From assembly GCA_052035915.1 (NCBI GenBank), contig JBPOHE010000091.1:1-23265 (forward strand): 23,265 bases of DNA, in the 5' to 3' direction. This document shows positions 1 to 6,930 of the stretch, one piece after another. The stretch is from JBPOHE01 sp052035915 (GTDB taxonomy: Bacteria > Pseudomonadota > Gammaproteobacteria > Chromatiales > Chromatiaceae). How positions within the stretch are numbered: position 1 is the stretch's first letter; every line of letters begins with the position of its first letter. The notes under the pieces are model-generated. The model was not told the DNA's origin and searched no databases. It saw only the letters and a list, made by a program, of their open reading frames with translations. The translations under genes were made by a program, and so were the position numbers.

Positions 1-216
1 TAGCTCCATTCACACCATTCGCCCCAGTAGCCCCCGTGTCACCTGTTGGCCCCGTGGCTCCAGTAGCCCCCCGGGGCCCCCCGGGCCCCCCCCGCCCCCC
101 CGCCCCCCCCGCCCCCCGGGGGGCCGGGGGCCCCCGGGGGGCCCCGGGGGCTACTGGCGCCACGGGGCCAACAGGTGACCCGGGGGCTACTGGGGCGAAT
201 GGTGTGAATGGAGCTA
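1..216. repeat. 71-bp-arm inverted repeat with a G/C-only spacer at the window edge
   Basis: Bases 1-71 are the reverse complement of 146-216 with two mismatches (37 and 59). The 74-bp spacer between the arms is made only of G and C, largely homopolymer runs. The right arm is normal collagen-repeat coding sequence continuing into the gene that ends at 656; the left arm is the same sequence inverted. The position at the very edge and the degenerate spacer suggest a fold-back assembly or amplification artefact at a contig end rather than a biological hairpin, though a real inversion inside the collagen repeat cannot be excluded. Confidence 0.85.
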
Positions 217-656
217 CAGGAGCGACTGGGGCCACGGGTGCTACAGGAGCGACCGGGGCTACGGGAACTGCAGTCGGGATCATCGGCGGTGCCGCGCAAG
301 AAATAAAAAAGAACAGTACGATGTACTTCAGCCTATTCAATCCCCCTGCCACAAAAGCGAACGCTACTGAGGCATTAGTGCAGCAGGAGATGACGGTAGG
401 AGGTACTCTTTCAAATTTCCATGTTCGGCTCGATACGAACCAAGCGGTTAACGGGGCAAGTTACACCTTCACCGTGCGAAACAATGCATCTAACACTAGC
501 GTGACCTGCTCGATCGGGACAGGCGCATCATCCTGTTCTGATACGGGGAATACCGCTTCTTTCGCAGCGGGGGATCTGATTTCCATCTCCTCCGTGCCAT
601 CGGTCACAGACCCAACGGATAACTTGGATGTTCGCTGGACCGCGAAATACCAATAA
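147..656 (+). CDS. Collagen-like repeat protein, C-terminal part (5' end missing)
   Basis: The readable part starts in Gly-X-Y triplets (mostly GAT, with GPT, GDP and GAN) up to about base 270. It is followed by a roughly 125-residue non-repetitive C-terminal domain rich in Ser, Thr, Asn and Ala that ends in WTAKYQ. One pair of Cys lies in the segment TCSIGTGASSCS. An upstream ATG at 36 is open in this frame, but its first 35 or so residues are encoded by the inverted copy and the G/C-only spacer, so I do not accept that start; the true N-terminus and signal peptide lie outside the window. Collagen-like bacterial proteins of this kind are usually secreted or surface-attached trimers. The C-terminal domain differs from that of the next collagen-like gene, so the two are not simple duplicates. 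Function is unknown. Confidence 0.7.
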   Translation, partial: GATGATGPTGDPGATGANGVNGATGATGATGATGATGATGTAVGIIGGAAQEIKKNSTMYFSLFNPPATKANATEALVQQEMTVGGTLSNFHVRLDTNQAVNGASYTFTVRNNASNTSVTCSIGTGASSCSDTGNTASFAAGDLISISSVPSVTDPTDNLDVRWTAKYQ

Positions 657-1007
657 TCCCCCACCCGCTGGGCCTCCTGGAGTCTGCTAAGGGTCGTAGG
701 GCGCAATAGCGGGGTGTATTGCGCCACATGATCAGACCCTCCTCTTCTATGAGCGACGGGGTTTGTTACCCCGTCGCTCAGATCGAATTCAAAGCTTGGT
801 AGGGTGGGCACCGCCCACCTTATCCATACCTATCGATCACATACACCAAAATGGCCGGCCAAGCCCGCCAAGGTTTCAGTCACAGCCAGGACAGGTTCAG
901 TAACAGGCGTTCGCCCTCCTGGCTATCAAGGCTCGCTGACCGAGTTTCCGACCCCGAGTTTTATCTCCGAATACTCAAGCAACCTCCTTTGAATAGAGAC
1001 AATATCA
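657..1007. repeat. Intergenic region with REP-like palindrome modules (copy 1)
   Basis: Three palindromic modules occur in order. The first is GGCGCAATA at 700-708 with its complement at 717-725. The second is GAGCGACGGGG at 751-761 with a perfect 11-bp complement at 769-779. The third is the block GGTAGGGTGGGCACCGCCCA, beginning about 798 and continuing into a unique stretch to about 862. The same modules recur at 2831-3152, 3660-3680 and 4043-4115. They behave as dispersed intergenic repeats; the 751-779 stem could also stop transcription from the upstream gene but has no T-run. No convincing promoter or ribosome binding site was found for the gene starting at 1008. Confidence 0.75.
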
Positions 1008-2831
1008 ATGAATAACAAGAATTTCGCCAAAACACCCCTGGTGCTCGCCATGGCTATGGTCTTGCCGTGCCTCAGCTTCAGCGCCATGTCCGCCAACATC
1101 ACCTTGACCCCACCAGGAGGGGGCGGGATTGAACTCCAGGGCGGCACGGTCTATGTCCCCGGCCTTCCAAGTGGAGCGACCGGCTCCAACCTGGTCTGTT
1201 TCGCAAATGCAGGAAACGGCCAGTTGGGCCAATGCGCGCCAGGTTCTGGTGGAGCCACAGGGGCTACCGGACCGACTGGGGCGACTGGAGCCACAGGACC
1301 GACGGGCACCACAGGTGCGACGGGTGCCACCGGAGCTACGGGGGCAACGGGCGCCACCGGAGCGACCGGGGCAACCGGCACCACAGGGGCTACAGGTCCA
1401 ACTGGAGCCACGGGTGCTACCGGACCGACCGGAGCGACCGGTGCCACAGGCGCTACGGGTGCAACAGGGACTACTGGCGCTACAGGAGCAACGGGCGCAA
1501 CCGGACCCACAGGGGCTACAGGTCCAACTGGGGCGACAGGCGCTACTGGAGCCACAGGACCGACGGGTGCCACCGGGGCTACGGGGAGCACAGGGGCTAC
1601 TGGCGCTACTGGAGCCACAGGACCAACGGGTGCCACCGGGGCTACGGGGAGCACAGGGGCTACTGGCGCTACTGGAGCCACAGGACCGACGGGTGCCACC
1701 GGGGCTACCGGGAGCACAGGGACTACTGGCGCTACAGGAGCAACGGGCGCAACCGGACCCACAGGGGCTACAGGTCCAACTGGGGCGACGGGAGCCACGG
1801 GAGCTACAGGTGATACTGGAGCGACTGGGGCTACGGGTGCAACAGGGACTCCTGGCGCTACAGGAGCAACGGGCGCTACCGGGGCTACAGGTGCGACCGG
1901 AGCTACGGGAGCTGATGGAGTCACAGGCGCTACGGGGGCGACTGGCGCCACTGGGGCGACAGGCGCTACTGGAGCCACAGGACCGACGGGTGCCACCGGG
2001 GCTACGGGTGCAACAGGGACTACTGGCGCTACAGGAGCAACGGGCGCAACCGGACCCACAGGGGCTACAGGTCCAACTGGGGCGACGGGCGCTACTGGAT
2101 CCACGGGGGCGACCGGAGCTGCCGGCGCGAACGGAACGAATGGGGCCACCGGGGCGACAGGTGCCGGCGGATTACTGAACCACATCCTGTTTACCAGCAC
2201 CAACGCCTCCTACACACCTACCGCCGGCACCTCAACCATGATTGTCGAATGTGTCGGCGGTGGCGGCGGTGGTGGTGGAGTTAACTCAGACAACAACAAT
2301 AAAGCCGCAGGCGCGGGCGGTGGTGGTAGTGGTAGCTACGCTAGAAAGTACGTCACAGGAGTATCTGGAAACTACAGTATCACCATCAATACCGGCGGCG
2401 CTGGCGGAGCTAGCACCCCAGCCAATGGGTCCTCAGGGGGGAGTGTGGTGATCTCCGGTACAGGCATTAGCATGACCTGTAATGGCGGCGGGGGTGGAAC
2501 AGCCATGACCGCGCCTGCTGATAATAATAGCCTCTTTGCTAGCGGGGGAGCGGGTGGTGGCGTGTCTACCGGCGGAGATATCAACGCTGCAGGACAACCA
2601 GGTGCTGCTGGACTCGGACTGGATGGCTTAGCTGATGGCTTTGCTATTGGCGGTGCTGGTGGTTCCAGCCAATTTGGCGGCGGTGGAAATGCGAGAGTCA
2701 ACTCGCCGGGCGTGGGGAATGCTGCAAGTAATTACGGCGCGGGTGGCGGGGGAGCGATGACTGACTCCGGCACTGATAATGCTGGAGGTAATGGCACTAA
2801 TGGCATAGCTGTGTTCTGGGAATTCGATTAG
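1008..2831 (+). CDS. Secreted collagen-like protein with glycine-rich C-terminal domain
   Basis: A 607-residue protein. Residues 1-29 form a Sec signal peptide (basic start, hydrophobic core, SAMSA before the likely cut). Residues 30-81 are a short N-terminal domain with Cys64 and Cys76. Residues 82 to about 385 are roughly 100 uninterrupted Gly-X-Y triplets, mostly GAT with GPT, GTT, GST and single GDT, GTP, GAD and GAN variants. The remaining 220 or so residues form a glycine-rich domain with runs of up to eight Gly, resembling glycine-rich C-terminal regions of secreted or tail-fibre-like proteins. Threonine in the third position replaces the hydroxyproline of animal collagens, as is usual in bacteria. 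The start lacks a clear Shine-Dalgarno sequence. The role is likely extracellular and structural (surface filament or adhesion), but that is inference. Confidence 0.85.
   Translation: MNNKNFAKTPLVLAMAMVLPCLSFSAMSANITLTPPGGGGIELQGGTVYVPGLPSGATGSNLVCFANAGNGQLGQCAPGSGGATGATGPTGATGATGPTGTTGATGATGATGATGATGATGATGTTGATGPTGATGATGPTGATGATGATGATGTTGATGATGATGPTGATGPTGATGATGATGPTGATGATGSTGATGATGATGPTGATGATGSTGATGATGATGPTGATGATGSTGTTGATGATGATGPTGATGPTGATGATGATGDTGATGATGATGTPGATGATGATGATGATGATGADGVTGATGATGATGATGATGATGPTGATGATGATGTTGATGATGATGPTGATGPTGATGATGSTGATGAAGANGTNGATGATGAGGLLNHILFTSTNASYTPTAGTSTMIVECVGGGGGGGGVNSDNNNKAAGAGGGGSGSYARKYVTGVSGNYSITINTGGAGGASTPANGSSGGSVVISGTGISMTCNGGGGGTAMTAPADNNSLFASGGAGGGVSTGGDINAAGQPGAAGLGLDGLADGFAIGGAGGSSQFGGGGNARVNSPGVGNAASNYGAGGGGAMTDSGTDNAGGNGTNGIAVFWEFD
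1465..2086 (+). repeat. Higher-order DNA repeats inside the collagen-like gene
   Basis: On top of the 9-bp Gly-X-Y repeat there are longer near-identical blocks. A 63-bp unit (seven triplets, 21 residues) is tandem from 1548, 1611 and 1674. A 73-bp block beginning CAGGGACTACTGGCGCTACA recurs almost unchanged at 1465-1537, 1717-1789 and 2014-2086. Such blocks indicate recent expansion by unequal recombination or slippage and predict length variation between strains. They also make assembly of this gene uncertain. Confidence 0.85.
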
Positions 2832-3152
2832 CCTGGTAGGGTGGGCACCGCCCACCTTATCCATACCTATCGATCACATACATCAAAATGGCGGGCCGTG
2901 CCCGCCCTTGTGAATCCCTTCATTGATGATATGCATTAGGAAGGGCCGTAGGGCGCAATAGCAAAGCGTATTGCGCCGCATGAGCGAACCTCTTATGCGC
3001 GACGGGGTTTGTAACCTCGTCGCTTGCGTTTGGCCCAAAGCCTGGTAGGGTGGGCACCGCCAACCTTATCCATACCTATCGATCACATACACCAGAATGG
3101 CGGGCCGTGCCCGCCCTTGTGAATCCCTTCATTGATGATATGCATTAGGAAG
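2831..3152. repeat. Direct 113-bp intergenic repeat pair with palindrome modules
   Basis: Bases 2831-2943 and 3040-3152 are near-identical copies starting GCCTGGTAGGGTGGGCACCG and ending in ATGCATTAGGAAG; a shorter third copy lies at 794-862. Between the two lies another palindrome pair: GGCGCAATA at 2952-2960 with its complement at 2969-2977, and GCGACGGGG at 2999-3007 with an imperfect complement at 3015-3023. This fills the gap between the collagen-like gene and the HicB-like gene. The last bases of the second copy supply AGGAAG, the probable ribosome binding site of the next gene. Confidence 0.85.
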
Positions 3153-3160
3153 CAAGAATC

Positions 3161-3376
3161 TTGAATGAACTAATCTTTCTCGTCCAGGAATCCCCGGAGG
3201 GGGGGTATATCGCTCAAGCCCTGGGTGGTCCTTCACTTTTTACTCAAGCGGAAACCTGGGAGGAACTTCCCGAGCGAGTACGCGACGCGGTCGCCTGCCA
3301 TTTTGACCAGGAAAACACCGCTAAACCTCAAGTGATTCGATTGCATTTTGTTCGGGAGAAGGTAATCGCGGCGTGA
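3161..3376 (+). CDS. hicB: HicB-like antitoxin, short form
   Basis: A 71-residue protein starting with TTG, placed 8 bases after AGGAAG (3147-3152). The pattern fits the partial RNase H-like fold of HicB: a first strand (LIFLVQESPEGGYIAQAL), a helix (WEELPERVRDAVACHF) and a last strand (VIRLHFVREKVIAA). HicB proteins neutralise HicA toxins and often repress their own operon; short forms of this size lack the extra DNA-binding domain. The stop overlaps the start of the downstream HicA-like gene in GTGA, which is typical of toxin-antitoxin coupling. Antitoxin-first order occurs in part of the family. Assignment rests on fold pattern and neighbour, not on a diagnostic motif. Confidence 0.75.
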   Translation: MNELIFLVQESPEGGYIAQALGGPSLFTQAETWEELPERVRDAVACHFDQENTAKPQVIRLHFVREKVIAA

Positions 3377-3618
3377 AAATCCCCCGTGATCTCACCGGTG
3401 CGGAACTGGCCCAACGACTGGCTCCGCTGGGTTATTGCGTTACCCGTCAAACAGGAAGCCACCTGCGGCTAACCACCGAACGACTGGGGGAACATCATTT
3501 GACGATTCCTCGACATGATCCGCTCAAACTCGGCACACTTTCCGCCATTCTGACGGATGTGGCACAACACTTTGAGATTTCTCGGGAAACTCTGATGAAA
3601 CAATTATTCCCAGAGTAA
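3373..3618 (+). CDS. hicA: HicA-like mRNA interferase toxin
   Basis: An 81-residue protein with a GTG start overlapping the hicB stop by 4 bases. It shows the HicA (YcfA) double-stranded RNA-binding-like pattern: a helix with LAQRLAPLGY, then TRQTGSHLRL, where the His after Gly-Ser is the expected catalytic residue, then HHLTIPRHDPLKLGTLSAIL, the usual strand and PxHxPLKxGTL region, and a C-terminal helix. HicA cleaves mRNA and tmRNA when freed from HicB. The catalytic His and the PLKLGTL motif are intact, so the toxin appears functional. The pair sits between two tracts of dispersed repeats, as expected for a mobile or addictive module. Confidence 0.85.
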   Translation: MKIPRDLTGAELAQRLAPLGYCVTRQTGSHLRLTTERLGEHHLTIPRHDPLKLGTLSAILTDVAQHFEISRETLMKQLFPE

Positions 3619-3865
3619 AGCCTGGTAACCCGGATCGGGTCGAGCCCGGTCGGGCACCCTTATGCGCGACGGGGTTTGTAATACCGACTCTTGTTCGGTT
3701 GTCCCTAACCGGCGGGTAAGGGGTGGCGCCCAAACCCGCTCGGTTCGTGGAAACCGGCCATGGATGCAGAAAGATTAGGCTGACGATGAGTGAAATGCCC
3801 CCCAGCCGCCGGGTTTCGGCGCTTGGCGCCTCAACACCAGCCTTCGACCTGGATGTCGCTGGGTG

Positions 3866-3990
3866 GCTCCCGGGCATGGGCCTTTGTAGCCGATTTTATG
3901 TTCTCCATTCGAGAACAATGCCGCTCCCATGGAGATATTGTTCTCTCCAGAAGAACGAAAAATGGCCATTTTCAGCCGAGGCCCGGAAGG
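3866..3990. repeat. Palindromic intergenic element, copy A (pairs with 18390-18515)
   Basis: This stretch aligns end to end with 18390-18515. Shared landmarks are CCCGGGCA near the left end, the hairpin GTTCTC(5 nt)GAGAAC at 3900-3916, CAAT/GCCGCT, a second hairpin opening TTGTTCT at 3938, and GGCCCGGAAG at the right end. Loop bases differ while the stems are kept, which suggests selection on structure or a mobile palindromic unit. No coding potential is seen. Confidence 0.7.
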
Positions 3991-4042
3991 CTGAGCCGTG
4001 GGCTGAAGGGCCGTAGCGCCGCATGAGCAAACCCTCCTCTTC

Positions 4043-4115
4043 GGCGCAATACGGCTCACGCCTATTGCGCCCTACCAGCCAAGATTTCGTGCGACGGGGT
4101 TTGCAGCCCCGTCGC
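4043..4115. repeat. REP-like palindrome modules (copy 4)
   Basis: GGCGCAATA at 4043-4051 pairs with TATTGCGCC at 4063-4071. GCGACGGGG at 4091-4099 pairs perfectly with CCCCGTCGC at 4107-4115 across the 7-base loop TTTGCAG. Same two modules, same order, as at 700-779 and 2952-3023. Confidence 0.75.
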
Positions 4116-4148
4116 TTGCGTTTGCCCGAAGCTCCGTCATCCGAAAAA

Positions 4149-4351
4149 GCGTAAAACCTCACCACCTATCAGTCTTGACGAGGAAGGTTCCCGAGCCTCT
4201 TCCCCATTTGGAAAAGGACGGAGAAAGGGGATTTTCTGGTCTGGAGCCCCGCCACAAGGATGGTTTCGTCAGAGATTTCGCCGCTGTGAACCCCCCTCAA
4301 TCCCCCCTTATCAAGGGGGGAAGCAAACTGATAGGTGGTAAGGCGTAAAAC
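4149..4351. mobile_element. MITE-like element with 17-bp terminal inverted repeats
   Basis: Left end 4157-4173 (CCTCACCACCTATCAGT) is the inverse of right end 4327-4343 with a single mismatch, giving a 187-bp unit. The 9-bp sequence GCGTAAAAC lies directly outside or overlapping each end (4149-4157 and 4343-4351) and may be a target duplication. Inside is a palindrome around CCCCCTTATCAAGGGGG (about 4301-4319). No coding sequence. The repeated ends and flanks fit a non-autonomous miniature transposable element or a dispersed intergenic repeat; no transposase with matching ends is visible in the window. Confidence 0.55.
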
Positions 4352-4422
4352 ATTACGGACGGGGCAACGGCCCCGTCCAGCAGGGAAGATATCGGGCACG
4401 AGTGCCCGCCCACGCTCTCAGC

Positions 4423-6702
4423 TCATTTTTGCTCCGCGCTCGGTGCTGGAGCCGGTGCGGCTGGTGGAGCCGCCACCGGGGCGGCTACCTGTTGTGCCGC
4501 CTGCTTGGCGACTTCCCCGGCCTCCTGGGCCTTGTGCTTGAGTTGTTCGGCCCAGCGGCTCAGATGTCCCTGGTGCCACAGGGTGGCGATAATGGCGATG
4601 ATCGCCGCCAGCACCAGATAGGTACGCCAGGGGCGCCGGCGTTCGGCGTAGGGATCGGTGAGGGAGCGCTTGGCTCCGGGCGGCAGCTCGGCCAGGGAGG
4701 TCAGGGAGGCACCGAAGGGGATGTTGATCATGGCCCGGGTGTTCACCGCCCAGCCATTGGCGTCCAGCAAGGGGGCCAGGTTGCGTTTGCGCAGCTTGAG
4801 ATAGGCCGAGACCATGGAGGGACCGGAGATGGCCAGCATCAGACCGCCGATGGCCAGGGGCATTTGCCACCAGTTGAGGGACATGAAGCCGGTGACCACC
4901 GAGGCCACCGCCGTTCCTATGGCGCCGAGGGCGAGGCCGACGGCGGCGAAGATACCGGCGAACTTGCCGACATCGAAAGGCGGGGCCGCCGGCTTGCCCT
5001 CCTGGGCCTTCTCCGCCACCCCGGCGACGCCGCCCGAGGCGCTGGCGCGCACCTCCTTGTCCTTGGCGGCGGCGACCTTTTCCACCTGTTCCGAGATCAT
5101 GCGACCGATCTGGCGATAGGGCGACCAGAAGGCCTCGCGCACGCTGATGGGGTGCTCGATGATCTTGACGATGGTGGCGCGCCAGTCGCGCCCTTTGCGG
5201 TCGTAGAAGATGCCGTTGCGTCCGACCATGAGGTTGTCGGCGTCGCCGTCGGTGAAGGCGGCGGCGATGGTCATCTTTTCCTCGCTGCCCTCCCGGCGGC
5301 AGTCGCAATAGGCCAGATAGATACGACTCAGATTCGCCAGGGTACCGTGGGCGCCGACATCGTCCACCTTGACACAGAGTTCGCAGCCGCGTCCATCGAG
5401 GTAGAGGGTACCCGCCTGGAACACCGCCTGACCCTTGTGGGTGTAGAAGTCGCGGAAGGAGACGAAGTTGTTCAGGAAGCTGAAGAGGTCGCGATGATAG
5501 AGCACCAGTCGATCCACCGCCTGGGTGGCGTTGGCCTCGGGCGCCAGGGCCTTGTCCTTGGCGATCAATTGGCTGATGGCGGCGTAATTGTCCGCGGCGA
5601 GAATCTCCCGCGCCCGCGCATGGCCCAGGGCTTCCACCGCCGAACCTCGCTTCGCCGCCAGCCAGGCTTCATAGGCATCGAACCTGGTGCCGATCGCCTG
5701 CCAGTCGGCGAAGCTCAGGCTCTCTCTCGGCCCGAGCAAGGGGGTGACGACCTGCTCGGACAGGGCACGCAAGGACTTGGTCCAGGCCGGATTGACGCCT
5801 TCCCGCAAGGGCAGCGGCTTGTTCAGGCCGACGGTGGCCAGGGGCAGCGAACCGACCTCCATGGCCTCCGGGCTCAGCACCTTGGATGCCAGGCTTTCGT
5901 AACCGGCGACGGAGGGATTGAGGAGATCGGCGGCCCGGGCGTCGTATTCCGCCAGACGGCAGCGGACGAAATAGTCGTCCACCTTGGCCCGCACGGACTG
6001 GAAGGCTTGGGCGGCGGCGGCCGTGGATTCGCCCAGGGTGAGGATGCCGTGCTCCACATCCGCCTGCTCGTACCAGGCGACATAGTCCTGCGCCTCGGCG
6101 AAGAAGCGATCCACCAGTTCCTGATCGACCCCGGCCTCGCCGATGCGATCGGGTACCGAACCGACACAGCGCATGATGTCTTCGATGATGCCCTTGAGGC
6201 TGCCACCTTCGGCGACTTCCGGAGGGATGATGCCGTCGCCGTTGAAGCGGGTCTGGCCGAAGATGCGGGCGGTATCGGCGGTGTCCGCCGCGGTGATGAT
6301 CGCCGCCTCTTCCTTGCCGAGACCATGCAGGATCTGTCGCGCCGAGGCCAGAATCGCCCGTCCTTCCGGTGTGGCTTCGTTGATGGCGGCCAGGGGTAGG
6401 CCCTCGCCGCTACGGATGAGTTCGTCCGGATCCTTGAGCAGGGAAATGGCCCAATGGACCGCCGCCAGTACCTCGGGGACGCGGATGCTACTGTCCTTAT
6501 CCCCATCCAGATGGGCCAGGGTGCGCTCGTCGAAGGTGATGTTCCGCACCGGGCAGTTGAGCGCCGCCCAGAGCTTTTGATCCAGATGCTCCAGAGCCAC
6601 CAGATCGGCGCCGGTCTCCAGACGCACCTGATCGAAGCCCCCACTGCGAAAGAAGCGCCATTGATGGGTATGCTCAGTCCGTTTACCAGTGCTCGCTGTC
6701 AT
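4423..6702 (-). CDS. Uncharacterised protein with EF-hand loop and C-terminal membrane helices
   Basis: About 759 residues. I chose the ATG at 6702 because AAGGAGGG ends 9 bases before it; a TTG at 6708 is also in frame but too close to that site. Residues 66-77 (DGDKDSSIRVPE) form a canonical EF-hand calcium loop with D1, D3, D5, S7 and E12. A second degenerate loop, FNGDGIIPPEV, lies near 153-163. The long middle part is helical and soluble with a Cys-containing segment (CELCVKV). Hydrophobic helices are predicted at about 581-607, 610-634 and 694-714, followed by a Lys/Gln/Ala helix and a Pro-Ala tail. There is no signal peptide, so the large N-terminal part probably faces the cytoplasm. 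It diverges from nosZ with a 228-base shared upstream region holding the FNR box, but a role in N2O respiration is not supported by sequence. I do not recognise the family. Confidence 0.85.
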   Translation of the reverse strand: MTASTGKRTEHTHQWRFFRSGGFDQVRLETGADLVALEHLDQKLWAALNCPVRNITFDERTLAHLDGDKDSSIRVPEVLAAVHWAISLLKDPDELIRSGEGLPLAAINEATPEGRAILASARQILHGLGKEEAAIITAADTADTARIFGQTRFNGDGIIPPEVAEGGSLKGIIEDIMRCVGSVPDRIGEAGVDQELVDRFFAEAQDYVAWYEQADVEHGILTLGESTAAAAQAFQSVRAKVDDYFVRCRLAEYDARAADLLNPSVAGYESLASKVLSPEAMEVGSLPLATVGLNKPLPLREGVNPAWTKSLRALSEQVVTPLLGPRESLSFADWQAIGTRFDAYEAWLAAKRGSAVEALGHARAREILAADNYAAISQLIAKDKALAPEANATQAVDRLVLYHRDLFSFLNNFVSFRDFYTHKGQAVFQAGTLYLDGRGCELCVKVDDVGAHGTLANLSRIYLAYCDCRREGSEEKMTIAAAFTDGDADNLMVGRNGIFYDRKGRDWRATIVKIIEHPISVREAFWSPYRQIGRMISEQVEKVAAAKDKEVRASASGGVAGVAEKAQEGKPAAPPFDVGKFAGIFAAVGLALGAIGTAVASVVTGFMSLNWWQMPLAIGGLMLAISGPSMVSAYLKLRKRNLAPLLDANGWAVNTRAMINIPFGASLTSLAELPPGAKRSLTDPYAERRRPWRTYLVLAAIIAIIATLWHQGHLSRWAEQLKHKAQEAGEVAKQAAQQVAAPVAAPPAAPAPAPSAEQK

Positions 6703-6823
6703 GGCCAATTCCCTCCTTCAGGGTGATGTCATTGCACTGCGGGCATTGTATCTGCTGGCGGAGGTTTAGGAATTCCTTGGCGCCAGAACCGCGCCGAAAA
6801 TTCTTCCCGTGGTCCTGGTAACT

Positions 6824-6862
6824 TTGATTTTGATCAAGGATTTCCCCTTGTCGCAGTATGAG
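6824..6862 (+). promoter_or_regulatory. FNR/NNR-type box and candidate promoter of nosZ
   Basis: TTGATTTTGATCAA at 6824-6837 matches the FNR/DNR consensus TTGAT-N4-ATCAA perfectly. A weak -10 candidate TATGAG lies at 6857-6862, placing transcription near 6869-6872 with the box at about -40, the usual class II activator position. The nosZ ATG is at 6931 with GGAG about 8 bases upstream. This predicts activation under low oxygen (and/or NO). Confidence 0.8.
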
Positions 6863-6930
6863 CATTTGGCTGTTTAGGAAGTTGATAAAGTCCTAATAGG
6901 TAAAGATCCGAGTAGAGCTGGAGAACCCCC

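Larger units (their letters stand above)
3619..4422. other. Gene-free repeat-rich intergenic region
   Basis: No credible coding sequence is visible in about 800 bases. The region holds a half copy of the GCGACGGGG module (3665-3680), a palindromic element shared with 18.4 kb (3866-3990), a full REP-like module (4043-4115) and a MITE-like element (4149-4351). Short open frames here overlap these repeats, have no ribosome binding sites and resemble nothing I recognise. Confidence 0.7.

Noticed and set aside
1252..2166. Regularly spaced repeats considered as a CRISPR array.
   Set aside because: The repeat is a 9-bp coding repeat without unique spacers and lies in a secreted protein gene; no cas genes are present.
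1129..2203. Long open frames in other phases and on the minus strand across the collagen-like gene (for example minus-strand VAPVAP repeats).
   Set aside because: The GGN-GCN-ACN repeat has no stop codon in several frames; only the plus frame from 1008 has a signal peptide and coherent domains.
4402..6399. 665-codon open frame on the plus strand opposite the EF-hand protein gene.
   Set aside because: It is a GC-rich antisense shadow: His/Gly/Asp-rich, no domain, no ribosome binding site. The minus-strand gene has AAGGAGGG and an EF-hand motif.
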